A stretch of 64,000 bases of DNA, taken from contig CAJTEW010000014.1 in assembly GCA_910575605.1 (NCBI GenBank), positions 37,854 through 101,853 of the forward strand. The letters run 5' to 3'. The notes below the pieces were generated by a model. That model saw nothing but the letters and a program-made list of their open reading frames with translations. It searched no databases and was not told where the DNA came from. The DNA comes from Lachnospiraceae bacterium. Its GTDB lineage: Bacteria; Bacillota; Clostridia; Lachnospirales; Lachnospiraceae. Every line of letters begins with the position of its first letter. The stretch's first letter is position 1. Positions 38,754 through 48,478 of the stretch are shown one piece after another. Position numbers and translations under genes: made by a program.

Positions 38754-39612
38754 CTCTTCCTCCCAGCAGCATACTTTCTATACCTACTACAGCCAGCATA
38801 ATTACAAGAAGCAGTACAATCATCGATGAAGCAAGATTGACATTCGAATACGTATATGCGTTTTTAAAAATTTCAAACATCATAAAATCGGTACTTCCTT
38901 CAGGTCCACCGTTTGTCAGAATATACGCCGGAACAAATAAAAGGAAATTTGAAATTGTATCTGAAACCACTACAAACAATACTGTTCTCTTCATTTGTGG
39001 TATTGTAATATGTATTAAGGTGTTCCATGGGCCAGACCCATCAATCGCGGCAGCTTCATAAAGCTGTGAAGGAATTTCTTCAAGCCCTGATATAAAAAAC
39101 AACGCCCAGTAACCGACCCCTTTCCATGTTGCTATACCGATAACACTCGGCAGTGCCTGCGCTTTATCAAATAAAAACTGCTGATTAGGTATCCCGAATA
39201 AATTCAGCACAGAATTCAAAAGACCTTGTTCCGGATTCATTAAAACTCCCCACAAAATACATGCAACGGTAAAAGATACTGTAATTGGTATCAAGTGTAT
39301 AGTCCGAAAAGTTGTCTGACCCTTTATCCTAATCATAAGCAGAAGCCCTAAGCCAAAGGATATGAGCACCTGAAGGGGATTGACAATTATATTAAAAATC
39401 ATAGTTACTTTAATCGAATTTAAAAATATCGGATCTGTTAACGCATCTATATAATTCTGAAAGCCTGAAAAATAAGTTTTCTGATTTATAAAGGAATATT
39501 GGAAAAAACTGTCAATAACACCTTGTAAAATAGGAACCATCTTAAATACTATAATCCCAAGCATTGCCGGCGTCAAAAAGAGCAGGGGCGCCGCCATTCT
39601 TTTCCATCTCAC
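38746..39612 (-). CDS. Carbohydrate ABC transporter permease, MalF/UgpA type
   Basis: A 288-residue permease with about six helices and an EAA motif reading LYEAAAIDGSGPW near residue 187. GTG start at 39612 with AGGAGG ten bases upstream. Together with the MalG-type partner it forms the translocation pore for the substrate captured by the binding protein encoded just before it. Confidence 0.93.
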   Translation of the reverse strand: MRWKRMAAPLLFLTPAMLGIIVFKMVPILQGVIDSFFQYSFINQKTYFSGFQNYIDALTDPIFLNSIKVTMIFNIIVNPLQVLISFGLGLLLMIRIKGQTTFRTIHLIPITVSFTVACILWGVLMNPEQGLLNSVLNLFGIPNQQFLFDKAQALPSVIGIATWKGVGYWALFFISGLEEIPSQLYEAAAIDGSGPWNTLIHITIPQMKRTVLFVVVSDTISNFLLFVPAYILTNGGPEGSTDFMMFEIFKNAYTYSNVNLASSMIVLLLVIMLAVVGIESMLLGGRDE

Positions 39613-39638
39613 CGTTACACACCCTCCTGTAAAATAGT

Positions 39639-39661
39639 AGGGCAGGAACCCCCCCTGCCCT
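39639..39661 (-). terminator. Hairpin between binding-protein and permease genes
   Basis: Arms AGGGCAGG (39639-39646) and CCTGCCCT (39654-39661) form a GC-rich stem with a 7-base loop in the 58-base gap. Such stems often protect the binding-protein part of the message or partly terminate, giving more binding protein than permease. Confidence 0.6.
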
Positions 39662-39670
39662 GTCTGCAGG

Positions 39671-40965
39671 TTACTTTTTATACTTCTCTAACTGCTTATC
39701 AATCTCGGCGACAGCCAGATCTAGTGCCTCCTTCGGATTACTTCCATTCATAATGTCACTATATGTTTTCTCCATAACAGACTGCCACTCTGCATATCCT
39801 GCCATCTGCGGCCTTGCTTTTGCAGTATTAATTGATTCATATACGGCAAGCTTCATAGAATTATCAGGAAAACTCTCATATGCTGAATCATTATCAATTG
39901 CTTCTAGTACGTGAATGTTACAGGGAAGATTTTTCCCGATGTCATAATTCATCTGACAAGCATCGTCATTTGTCGTTATAAACTCTACAAACTTTGCTGC
40001 CTCTTCCTTGTTTTTCGAATAATTTGACACTCCTACATACCAGCTTCCTGTAGGTGTTACCACTTCACCGCCTTCAAAATATGGATGTGGCGCAATTCCG
40101 AAATCCATTCCTGCTTCTGTCATAGATGGAATCTGCCATGGACCTCCGATAAACATAGCAACTTGTCCGCCTGTAAAATAAGAAACTGCATCATCTGCAC
40201 TAATTCTCGGACTTATATTCCATGTATTAAAGGTGTCATAATAGAACTGACATGCTTTTACCATCTCTTCTGAATTTGTATAGCCTTCTGTTTTTGAGCC
40301 GTCTTTATTTACAAACTCTTCTGCTCCTAGGCTCTGTGCCAGCGGAAGAAGCTGATAAGGACGTCCAATCTGCTCAAAACAAAGTCCATAAATCTGTCTG
40401 CCATCCTTTTCATAAGTAAGCTTCTTCGCCACATCTACAACCTTTTCCCATGTCCACCTTTCATCCACGTTCTCTGGCGGAACCTCTATTCCTTTTTCTT
40501 TAAATATTTCTTTATTGTAGTACAAATTCACAGTAGAGCTGTTAAGAGGCAGTGCCATAAGCTTTCCGTCAATTGTTCCTGCTCCCAGTGATGTCTCAGT
40601 AATATTTCCCTTTGACTTTTCACCTACATAAGAATACAAATCTGCGAGATAGCCCTTTGCAGTATAATTTGCCACCATAGGAGCATCTACCAGCAGTATA
40701 TCAATGGAATCCTCCTTGGCACCAAGACGCACCTCTATGGCCTCAAACATCTTATCAAAAGGAAGCGATTCCACATTTACCTTCACAGCTGTATCTTTTT
40801 TTCGTATTCTTTGAAAACATCGCTTACTTTCTCAATATCAGGCATTACGAGGAAATTAAGTTCCACACTGTTTCCTGCTTCCTGTATATCTTCATTGTTC
40901 TTTCTACATGCAGTCAAGCCAGCTGTCAGACAAATACACAACAAAATTGATAGTAATTTTTTCAT
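39671..40965 (-). pseudogene. Sugar ABC transporter substrate-binding lipoprotein, frame shifted
   Basis: The N-terminal part (40965 down to about 40783) encodes a lipoprotein signal with lipobox LTAC (LLCICLTAGLTACRKN) and the first ~60 residues of a CUT1-type extracellular binding protein. The rest, about 370 residues, continues in another frame from about 40803 down to 39671. The break is at a run of seven A on the coding strand (seven T at 40796-40802). One extra A restores a continuous ~431-residue protein with the junction reading EYEKKDTAVKVNVESLP. The frameshift could be a sequencing error, a real mutation or slippage. AGGAGG precedes the ATG at 40965. Function: capture of a sugar or ribosyl compound for the two downstream permeases. 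Confidence 0.82.
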
Positions 40966-40979
40966 CTAATCCTTCCTCC

Positions 40980-41936
40980 TTAAAATTTATAATTCCTGTC
41001 ACATACCCTGTCCATTAACATTTTGATAAATCTTTCAGCATCCACCTCCAGACAAACCTTAACCGTGGGATCTGGCCTCTCTTTTCCCAACTTCGCAGGT
41101 GGTGTCCATGGAGTTTTTGGCAGTGTACAGATTGTATGCCCCGTCGGATGCCTGTGGTCATACTCTACATGTACATTCATCATCTCCCCCTTGCAGAAAT
41201 CAGGATCAATCAAAAGCCCGATACATAAGGGATCATTCATTGCAGTAAAATCACGTTCCCACCAATCCAGCCATTTTCTTATCATACGTGCCATTGCAAG
41301 ATTTAACTGTTCTCCCGTTGCCTCCAATCGTTCTACATCCTTTGTGCAAACCAGCACCTGACGGGTGACATCATATCCGCACATTATAATCGGCGCCCCG
41401 CTTCTAAACAAAAGAGAAGCTGACTCGGGATCTCTGCTGACATTATGATCTGAATACTCCAGTTCCCTTCCTATACTTCCAAGCCTGGCACTTCCGCCCA
41501 TAACAATAATCTGCTTTACATTTTCTGCCACCAGCGGTTCTCGTGCCATTGCCACAGCCAGGTTCGTAAATGGGCCAATTGCCACCAGAGTAATCTCGCC
41601 CGGATTATTCATTACTGTATCAATAATGAAATCTACTGCATGTCTTTTGTCATAGGAAAGCTCTTCTCCTTCCTCCAAAAGCCCTTCTCCCTCATGACCA
41701 AGCCACCAGATCTCACGGTTTTTTAGTAATACCTCCCTTATACCTGCCATCACAGGTATCTCCTCTTTTCCCAGCAGTTTTAATATCTTTACAACCATAC
41801 GTGCCCTTAAGTCAACATCTCCATACACAGTTGTAATTCCCTCGACCTTAATCTCAGGAGAAAGAGCTGCCAATGCAACAGCCATTGCATCATCAACATC
41901 TGTTCCTATATCTGTATCCAAAATAATCCTTTCCAA
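40980..41936 (-). CDS. Inosine/uridine-preferring type nucleoside hydrolase
   Basis: A 318-residue hydrolase that cleaves the N-glycosidic bond of ribonucleosides. The calcium-binding DTDIGTDVDDAM motif (7-18) and the family's central VAIGPFTNLA block are visible. A longer open frame reaches 42119, but that runs through the LacI gene; the TTG at 41936, two bases after the LacI stop, has AAGGGAG upstream and starts directly at the conserved LERIILDTDIG. TTG starts are weak, suggesting modest expression coupled to the regulator. Some family members act on pyrimidine nucleosides, others on nicotinamide riboside or unusual ribosides. Confidence 0.9.
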   Translation of the reverse strand: MERIILDTDIGTDVDDAMAVALAALSPEIKVEGITTVYGDVDLRARMVVKILKLLGKEEIPVMAGIREVLLKNREIWWLGHEGEGLLEEGEELSYDKRHAVDFIIDTVMNNPGEITLVAIGPFTNLAVAMAREPLVAENVKQIIVMGGSARLGSIGRELEYSDHNVSRDPESASLLFRSGAPIIMCGYDVTRQVLVCTKDVERLEATGEQLNLAMARMIRKWLDWWERDFTAMNDPLCIGLLIDPDFCKGEMMNVHVEYDHRHPTGHTICTLPKTPWTPPAKLGKERPDPTVKVCLEVDAERFIKMLMDRVCDRNYKF

Positions 41937-41938
41937 GC

Positions 41939-42961
41939 CTATTCTCCCTTCTCTTCTCTGACTATCTTTGTAGATTCTCTTATAATTAGTTCCCTTGGGC
42001 ATACAATTTTCCTTGCTTCCCCTGTATACTGCTTCTTTATTCTCTCCATCAAAAGTCTGTATGCATTTTCTGCAAAGAAGCTTCCGCTGTTTTCTACCGT
42101 TGTTAAAGTCGGTCTGCATATTTTTGAAAATTCAATATTATCCTCACCTGTAATACTTATATCCTGAGGAATCCTAATACGACGCTCATTGAATGCTGTA
42201 ATAAGCCCCATCGCAATAATATCGTTTGCAGCACAAAGAGCAGTCGGCCTTTCCTCTAATGATGCAAAATACATTCCAGCCTTATAACCGGCCGCCATGG
42301 AAAAGTCCATTTCAAAAATCCAATCTTCCGGCACAGATATATCCTGTTCTTCTACAGCCTTAAAAAAACCCCTCTTTCTTCTTATATTTACATCTGAAAC
42401 AGGATTTCCTCCCACATAGCCAATTTTTCTATGCCCACATTCCAGCAGATGTCTTGCAGAAATATAAATTCCATTTCCTTCCTCACTATATAATGTATCA
42501 AAAGCAGCCATTTTGTAATTATTATTCACAATAACAGGCTTCCCATTCTGAATCAGCCGCTTTAAACATTCTTCTGACTTATAAATAGAACAGTAAATAA
42601 TTCCATCCGCCCCAAGTTCCTCTGCAAAAGATACTGCCTTTATCTCCTCTTCTTCTCTCTGAGCAGTATCATAAAGAACAATCGTATACCCTTCTGCTAA
42701 AGCCCTCTCCTGCAGCTCACGAAAAATCACTGCATAATAAGGGTTCAAAATATCCGGCACAATGAGTACAATTTGTTGGGTGGCATCCTTCTTAAGACTC
42801 TGTGCGAATTTATTGGGTTTATAATTTAACTCCTCAACCGCCTCCTGAATACATCTGGCAGTTTTTTCGTCTACATACCCAGAACCATTAATATATCTGG
42901 ACACTGTAGAAACCGAGACACCTGATTTTGATGAAACATCCTTCAATGTTGCCTTCTTCAT
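41939..42961 (-). CDS. LacI-family transcriptional regulator
   Basis: A 340-residue repressor: N-terminal LacI helix-turn-helix (ATLKDVSSKSGVSVSTVSRYIN, cut here as TLKDV...STVSRYIN, residues 4-25), hinge helix near 45-58, then a periplasmic-binding-protein-like effector domain. AGGAGG precedes the ATG. It heads the operon that continues with the nucleoside hydrolase, importer and ADP-ribosylglycohydrolase, so it probably senses the imported compound or its product. Two copies of AACGTTCTCATATATTT flank its own promoter. Confidence 0.93.
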   Translation of the reverse strand: MKKATLKDVSSKSGVSVSTVSRYINGSGYVDEKTARCIQEAVEELNYKPNKFAQSLKKDATQQIVLIVPDILNPYYAVIFRELQERALAEGYTIVLYDTAQREEEEIKAVSFAEELGADGIIYCSIYKSEECLKRLIQNGKPVIVNNNYKMAAFDTLYSEEGNGIYISARHLLECGHRKIGYVGGNPVSDVNIRRKRGFFKAVEEQDISVPEDWIFEMDFSMAAGYKAGMYFASLEERPTALCAANDIIAMGLITAFNERRIRIPQDISITGEDNIEFSKICRPTLTTVENSGSFFAENAYRLLMERIKKQYTGEARKIVCPRELIIRESTKIVREEKGE

Positions 42962-42987
42962 TATATCCTCCTGTATTATTTTATTTG

Positions 42988-43008
42988 TGGAAACGTTCTC
43001 ATATATTT
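42988..43008. promoter_or_regulatory. Operator-like site 1 (LacI or CcpA cre type)
   Basis: TGGAAACGTTCTCA (42988-43001) matches the cre consensus TGWAANCGNTNWCA at 13 of 14 positions and is also a near-palindrome centred on AACGTT as expected for LacI-family operators. It lies just downstream of the -10 box, where binding would block transcription. Confidence 0.6.
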
Positions 43009-43036
43009 ATTATACATAAAATCTTAATTTTGTCAA
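43009..43036 (-). promoter_or_regulatory. Promoter of the lacI-nucleoside hydrolase-ABC operon
   Basis: On the minus strand a perfect TTGACA (43031-43036) and a perfect TATAAT (43009-43014) are separated by 16 bases. This is the strongest consensus promoter in the window and is bracketed by the two operator-like repeats. Confidence 0.8.
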
Positions 43037-43069
43037 TATTATTTTCAATTAAAGCTCATTTTTTATAAT

Positions 43070-43086
43070 AACGTTCTCATATATTT
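43070..43086. promoter_or_regulatory. Operator-like site 2
   Basis: Second copy of the 17-base AACGTTCTCATATATTT found at 42992-43008, 78 bases away and about 34 bases upstream of the -35 box. The spacing is suitable for DNA looping between two bound repressor dimers. Confidence 0.55.
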
Positions 43087-43197
43087 CACTCAACTCCACA
43101 AGAAAATAGGAGACAAGCCACTGTCAGATCCTCACATCCACAGACAGCATTTTGATCAGAAATACTGGAAGCTTGGTTACATATTCTTAATAAAAAA

Positions 43198-43260
43198 CAG
43201 TCAGAATATAAGTCCGTAACATATATTTGCAGTACATGTTACGAACCTATATTCTAACTG
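43198..43260 (-). terminator. Terminator of ftsH
   Basis: 24-base arms (43198-43221 and 43237-43260) pair with three G-U wobbles around a 15-base loop. On the minus strand the stem is followed by a run of six T. Located 48 bases after the ftsH stop. Confidence 0.8.
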
Positions 43261-43307
43261 CTTTGAATTTACAATATACCTGTAGCCAAAGTAGGAACCG
43301 TCCTCCC

Positions 43308-45209
43308 TTACTTCACCGGCGACATCGAAATCCTCTCTTCTGGCTTTTTCTCCTCCTTTGGATTAATTCCCTCTACTTCATGAAAAATCTCCATAAACTC
43401 TTTTCCTGTAATCGTCTCCTTCTCTATCAGGAAATCCGCAATCTTATCAAGTGACTTCCTGTGCTCTCCTAAAAGCCTCTTAGCCTCTTCATAAGATTCC
43501 TTCAGCATTTTCATAACTTCCTTATCAATCTCCGACGCTGTAGCCTGACCGCAGCTGCTTACCGGTCTTCCGTCCAGATATTTATTCTGGATAGACTCAA
43601 GACCAATAAGCCCGAATTTTTCGCTCATGCCGTATTGGGTAATCATGGCTCTTGCAATCTTAGTTGCCTTCTCAATATCATTAGAAGCACCTGTAGTCAC
43701 TGTATCAAAAACAATCTCCTCAGCAGCCCGTCCGGCAAGCGCTCCAACAAGCATTGCCTCAAGCTCCTTTTTCGTATTAAGGAATTTCTCTTCCTCCGGA
43801 GTCTGCATAACATAGCCAAGAGCTCCCATTGTTCTTGGAACAATGGTAATCTTCTGCACAGGCTCCGCATCCTTTTGAAGTGCACTTACAAGAGCATGCC
43901 CGACCTCGTGGTAGGATACAATCCGCCGCTCCTCCTGGCTCATAATCCTGTCTTTTTTCTCTTTACCAACCAGCACTACCTCAACTGCCTCAAATAAATC
44001 ACTCTGACAGACTGCATGTCTTCCATTCTTTACCGCATTGATTGCTGCCTCATTAATCATATTTGCAAGGTCCGAGCCTACTGCACCTGAAGTCGCAAGA
44101 GCAATCGCATCCAAATCAACAGTCTCATCCATCTTTACATCTTTGGAATGTACCTTCAGTACATCAACACGGCCTTTCAGATCTGGCTTCTCTACAATAA
44201 TACGTCTGTCAAAGCGTCCAGGCCTTAAAAGTGCCGGATCTAATATCTCCGGACGGTTGGTTGCTGCAAGAAGCACAAGACCTTTATTACTCTCAAAACC
44301 ATCCATCTCTGCCAGAAGCTGATTCAGAGTCTGTTCTCTTTCATCATTGCTTCCAAGCTGGTTATCCCTGCTCTTTCCAATCGCGTCAATCTCGTCAATA
44401 AAAATAATACACGGCGCCATCTGCTGTGCCTGTTTGAACAAATCACGCACTCTTGACGCTCCAACACCGACATACATTTCTACAAATGCTGAACCAGAAA
44501 GTGAAAAGAAAGGAACCTTTGCCTCTCCTGCAACAGCCTTGGCAAGAAGAGTTTTACCTGTTCCCGGAGGCCCTACAAGAAGAGCGCCCTTTGGAAGCTT
44601 TGCACCCACACTTGTGTATTTCCCCGGATTGTGCAGGAAATCTACCACCTCCTGAAGTGACTCCTTCGCCTCATCCTGTCCGGCAACATCTTTAAAGGTC
44701 ACCCCTGTCTGCTTCTCAACATACATCTTGGCATTGCTCTTTCCAACACCCATAATACCTCCGCCCTTAGACATTTTTTTCGTCATCCAGACAAGCATGC
44801 CAATTAAAAGCAGAATGGGCAGAAATGAAAAAATCGTCTGTGCTATCATCATGGAAGTCGTATCAGGAATCTCCTGCTTATATTCTACCCCCGCCTTGTA
44901 AAGCTTATTTGACAATGTATCATCACGAATCACGCCGGTATAATACTCCCTGCCGGCCCGCTCGCCTTTTTCTTTTTTTGCAGTAATTACAATCCTGTCA
45001 CTTTTTACTTCAACAGTATCGACTTTTCTGTCCTCTACCATTTTAAGGAATTCATCGTAGCTTATCTCTTCTTCCGAGCCGCCCATCCCCTGAAACTGAT
45101 AGAGAGCAAATATCATCATCGCTGTAAGTATTGTGACAATAATCACAAAGGAAAACCCTTGCTTGTTATTTCTGTCAGGGCCCTGATTATTTCTATTCTG
45201 GTTATCCAT
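43308..45209 (-). CDS. ftsH: ATP-dependent zinc metalloprotease FtsH
   Basis: Membrane-anchored AAA+ protease that degrades misfolded membrane proteins and regulators. The 633-residue protein has two membrane helices (about 20-38 and 122-143), Walker A GPPGTGKT (213-220), second region of homology, and the zinc-binding HEVGH (434-438). Its promoter and terminator are both visible, so it is a single-gene unit. Nothing unusual. Confidence 0.97.
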   Translation of the reverse strand: MDNQNRNNQGPDRNNKQGFSFVIIVTILTAMMIFALYQFQGMGGSEEEISYDEFLKMVEDRKVDTVEVKSDRIVITAKKEKGERAGREYYTGVIRDDTLSNKLYKAGVEYKQEIPDTTSMMIAQTIFSFLPILLLIGMLVWMTKKMSKGGGIMGVGKSNAKMYVEKQTGVTFKDVAGQDEAKESLQEVVDFLHNPGKYTSVGAKLPKGALLVGPPGTGKTLLAKAVAGEAKVPFFSLSGSAFVEMYVGVGASRVRDLFKQAQQMAPCIIFIDEIDAIGKSRDNQLGSNDEREQTLNQLLAEMDGFESNKGLVLLAATNRPEILDPALLRPGRFDRRIIVEKPDLKGRVDVLKVHSKDVKMDETVDLDAIALATSGAVGSDLANMINEAAINAVKNGRHAVCQSDLFEAVEVVLVGKEKKDRIMSQEERRIVSYHEVGHALVSALQKDAEPVQKITIVPRTMGALGYVMQTPEEEKFLNTKKELEAMLVGALAGRAAEEIVFDTVTTGASNDIEKATKIARAMITQYGMSEKFGLIGLESIQNKYLDGRPVSSCGQATASEIDKEVMKMLKESYEEAKRLLGEHRKSLDKIADFLIEKETITGKEFMEIFHEVEGINPKEEKKPEERISMSPVK

Positions 45210-45234
45210 TTTTCTCCTCCTGTACTACTCTTAC

Positions 45235-45263
45235 ATTATACGGAGAGCCTACTTAGAAATCAA
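45235..45263 (-). promoter_or_regulatory. Promoter of ftsH
   Basis: TTGATT (45258-45263) and TATAAT (45235-45240) on the minus strand, exactly 17 bases apart, about 25 bases before the ftsH start. Confidence 0.75.
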
Positions 45264-45282
45264 TAAAAACATTATGAAAAGA

Positions 45283-45312
45283 TTGTAAACTTCCTATATG
45301 ATGTAGTATACT
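45283..45312 (+). promoter_or_regulatory. Promoter of the DUF1846 gene
   Basis: TTGTAA (45283-45288) and TATACT (45307-45312), 18 bases apart, pointing to the DUF1846 gene and divergent from the ftsH promoter. Confidence 0.65.
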
Positions 45313-45349
45313 TGGAATATGATTTTTTATTTTTAAAAGAAAACAAAAA

Positions 45350-45374
45350 GTTACTGTTTAACTTGGACAGTAAC
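45350..45374. repeat. Leader hairpin, second copy of the GTTACTGT/ACAGTAAC element
   Basis: GTTACTGT (45350-45357) and ACAGTAAC (45367-45374) form an 8-bp stem with a 9-base loop in the 5' leader of the DUF1846 transcript. The same arms occur at 10210-10236. Confidence 0.6.
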
Positions 45375-45407
45375 ATGAAAAGTACATATAAATAAAGGGG
45401 AATTTTT

Positions 45408-46901
45408 ATGAACATCGGTTTTGATAATGACAAATATCTAAGCATGCAGTCTTCACACATTAAGGAACGCATCAGCCATTTTGATAACAAGCTGTATCTG
45501 GAATTCGGAGGGAAGCTTTTTGATGACTACCACGCCTCCCGTGTCCTTCCCGGCTTTCAGCCGGATAGTAAGCTTCGTATGCTAAAGCAGCTTTCTGAAC
45601 ATGCAGAGATTATTATTGTCATCAGCGCAGAAGACATTGAACGAAATAAGATCCGCGGAGACCTGGGAATCACCTATGATTCAGACGTACTTCGCCTTAT
45701 GGAAATTTACTACGCCCAGGGGCTCTTTGTAGGCAGCGTTGTGATTACCAAATACAGCGGACAGGAAAGCGCACGGCTTTTTAGAAAGCGTCTGGAAAAA
45801 ATGGATGTGAAGGTATACAGACATTATCCTATTCCCGGTTATCCAACTAATATTCCAGTCATTGTAAGTGACAGCGGCTATGGAAAAAATGACTATATAA
45901 AAACCTCCCGTCCTCTCGTCGTTGTAACTGCGCCTGGACCGGGCAGTGGAAAGATGGCAGTCTGTCTTTCCCAGCTTTATCATGAGCACAAAAGAGGCAT
46001 CCATGCAGGCTATGCCAAATTTGAGACATTTCCAATCTGGAATATTCCTCTTAAGCACCCGGTCAATCTGGCTTACGAGGCAGCCACCGCAGACTTAAAC
46101 GATGTGAATATGATTGACCCCTTCCATCTCGATGCCTACGGTAAAACTACTGTGAATTATAACCGGGATGTTGAGATTTTCCCTGTTCTCAATGCTATTT
46201 TCGAGCGTATTTACGGAGAAAGTCCCTATAAATCCCCTACAGATATGGGTGTAAATATGGCAGGAAACTGTATATGCGATGATGAAGCGTGTAAGGAAGC
46301 CTCAAAACAGGAGATTATAAGGCGTTATTATTCCTCTCTTCGCCGGCTTTTGATTGGAGAATGTGCTGATGAAGAGGTTTATAAATTAGAAATGCTGATG
46401 AATCAGGCCGGAATTACTACTCATGACCGTCCAGTTGTAGATGCTGCTTTAAAACGTGAGGAAGAGTCCGAAGGACCTGCTGCTGCCCTTGAGCTTCATG
46501 ACGGACGTATCATCACCGGAAAGACATCCCCTCTTCTTGGCGCCTCTGCTGCCCTTCTTCTTAATACACTTAAGGAGCTGGCAGGAATTAACCATGAACA
46601 GCATGTTATCTCACCAGAAGCCATTGAACCTATTCAGAAGCTCAAGACCCAATATCTGGGGAGCAAAAATCCAAGGCTTCATACAGATGAGGTGCTGATT
46701 GCCCTGTCTGTAAGCGCAGCCTCTGACCCGGATGCACAAAAAGCACTTGACCAGATTCCAAAGCTTAAGGGCTGTCAGGCCCATACCTCTGTTATGGTCA
46801 GCTCTGTAGATATGAAGCAGCTTCAAAAGCTTTCCATACAGGCCACCTATGAAGCAAAATATGAAAAAAAATCTATATCTTTTAATGGGAAAGGTATATA
46901 A
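45408..46901 (+). CDS. DUF1846 (UPF0371) family protein
   Basis: A 497-residue protein matching the DUF1846 family throughout: start FDNDKYLSMQSSHIKERI, LYLEFGGKLFDDYHASRVLPG (split motif LEFGGKLF), APGPGSGKMAVC near residue 184, and NPRLHTDEVLIALS near the C-terminus. The glycine-rich APGPGSGK resembles a nucleotide-binding loop; structures are known but the reaction is not. GGGGAA precedes the ATG. The last dozen residues (KKSISFNGKGI) look slightly unlike the family's usual end, and the truncated pyrG begins only 7 bases later. Confidence 0.9.
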   Translation: MNIGFDNDKYLSMQSSHIKERISHFDNKLYLEFGGKLFDDYHASRVLPGFQPDSKLRMLKQLSEHAEIIIVISAEDIERNKIRGDLGITYDSDVLRLMEIYYAQGLFVGSVVITKYSGQESARLFRKRLEKMDVKVYRHYPIPGYPTNIPVIVSDSGYGKNDYIKTSRPLVVVTAPGPGSGKMAVCLSQLYHEHKRGIHAGYAKFETFPIWNIPLKHPVNLAYEAATADLNDVNMIDPFHLDAYGKTTVNYNRDVEIFPVLNAIFERIYGESPYKSPTDMGVNMAGNCICDDEACKEASKQEIIRRYYSSLRRLLIGECADEEVYKLEMLMNQAGITTHDRPVVDAALKREEESEGPAAALELHDGRIITGKTSPLLGASAALLLNTLKELAGINHEQHVISPEAIEPIQKLKTQYLGSKNPRLHTDEVLIALSVSAASDPDAQKALDQIPKLKGCQAHTSVMVSSVDMKQLQKLSIQATYEAKYEKKSISFNGKGI

Positions 46902-46908
46902 TTAAGAG

Positions 46909-48387
46909 ATGTTTTGGGGGAACACAAATACATTTATGAATCCTGTCCAGCACGGTGAAGTATTTGTAACAGATGACGGCGCCGAAACGGATCTTGATCT
47001 TGGACACTATGAACGGTTTATTGACGAATGCCTTGACAAAAATTCCAATGTCACAACAGGAAAGGTATACTGGTCTGTTCTCCAGAAGGAACGCCGCGGT
47101 GATTTCGGCGGCGGAACTGTCCAAGTAATCCCACATATTACAAACGAAATCAAATCTCGTTTTCACAGAAATCCTACTGCGAAAAATACAGAATTTGCAA
47201 TTATAGAGGTCGGAGGAACTGTCGGTGACATCGAAAGCCAGCCTTTCCTGGAGGCAATCCGCCAGTTTCAGCATGAAAAAGGCCGCGAAAATGTCATCTT
47301 AATACACGTAACTTTAATTCCTTATTTAAAGGCATCCCAGGAGATGAAAACAAAACCGACGCAGGCAAGTGTCAAGGAGCTTCAGGGTATGGGGCTGTGG
47401 CCGGATATTATTGTATGCCGCTCCGAATATCCCCTAACTGCAAATATCAAAGATAAAATCTCCCTGTTCTGTAATGTACCTGCATCCCATGTGCTGCAAA
47501 ATCTTGATGTGGAATATCTGTATGAGGCTCCTCTTGCCATGGAAAGAGAAAACCTGGCAGGAGTTGTATGTGAATGTCTGAATCTCCCCTGTCCCAGACC
47601 CGATTTAAAGGACTGGACAGAGATGGTAGATTACCTCAGAAATCCGAATACAGAAGTAACGATTGCTTTAGTAGGAAAATATATACAGCTTCACGATGCC
47701 TACATCAGTGTTGTAGAAGCACTAAAGCACGGCGGTATCTTCAGCCGTGCTACCGTTAATATTAAATGGGTGGATTCCGAGACGATTAATGCTGAAAATG
47801 TATATGAGATTTTAAAAGATGTACATGGTATTCTTGTCCCCGGCGGTTTCGGCCACCGCGGAATCAACGGCAAGCTTGAAGCAATCAAATTTGCCCGCAC
47901 CCAGGGAATTCCTTTCCTTGGTTTGTGCCTTGGCATGCAGCTTGCTATTGTAGAATTTACCAGACATGTACTGGGATATCATGATGCCCACAGTGCAGAG
48001 CTTGACCCGAATACTGCTCATCCCGTTATTCATATTATGCCGGATCAGATTGGAATTGAGGATATCGGCGGAACACTGCGGCTTGGAGCCTATCCCTGTA
48101 TATTAGATAAGTCATCAAAAGCCTATACTCTCTATGGGAAAGAAGAAATCAGAGAGCGGCACCGGCACCGCTATGAGGTAAACAATGATTACAGAAAGGC
48201 TCTGTCAGCACATGGAATGAAGCTGTCCGGCCTTTCTCCTGATGGACATATTGTAGAGATAATCGAGCTTACCGGACATCCATGGTTTATTGCGACCCAG
48301 GCACATCCGGAGCTTAAGTCACGTCCTAACAGGCCGCATCCCCTGTTTAAAGGATTCATTGACGCGGCACTAGTGCATAAAGGCTAG
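46909..48387 (+). pseudogene. pyrG: CTP synthase lacking its N-terminal ~50 residues
   Basis: The product is unmistakably CTP synthase from [19 protein letters not shown] onward, including the C-terminal glutamine-amidotransferase domain with FLGLCLGMQ and a late HPE-type AHPELKSRP. The family normally begins with about 50 more residues (FVTGGVVSGLGKG..., INVDPGT), which hold the P-loop for ATP. Here those are replaced by nine unrelated residues (MFWGNTNTF), and the sequence directly upstream is the end of the DUF1846 gene. The remaining 480 codons are free of stops. As read, the synthase half cannot bind ATP normally. Recent deletion or an assembly join at about 46933 are the two explanations. 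Confidence 0.85.
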
Positions 48388-48392
48388 CCGCC

Positions 48393-48469
48393 GGGGACGG
48401 AGTAAAATGAAAAAGTGCCTGTCCCCTCCTTAGTTGGGGACAGGCACTTTTTCATTTTACTCCGTCCCC
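48393..48469. repeat. 34-bp perfect palindrome, REPIN-like and terminator-like
   Basis: Arms 48393-48426 and 48436-48469 are perfectly complementary over 34 bases with a 9-base loop. Both ends are GGGGAC/GTCCCC blocks, and an inner GGGGACAGGC block stands next to the loop, so each arm is itself bounded by G-runs. This resembles REP doublets mobilised by Y1 transposases in Firmicutes. It also sits six bases past the pyrG stop, where it can stop transcription. Confidence 0.75.
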
Positions 48470-48478
48470 AGTACTTAT

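Larger units (their letters stand above)
42962..43307. other. 346-base gap between lacI and ftsH
   Basis: Holds the lacI promoter (43009-43036), two copies of a 17-base operator-like repeat (42992-43008 and 43070-43086), and the ftsH terminator (43198-43260). The stretch 43087-43190 shows no recognisable gene or motif. Confidence 0.8.
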
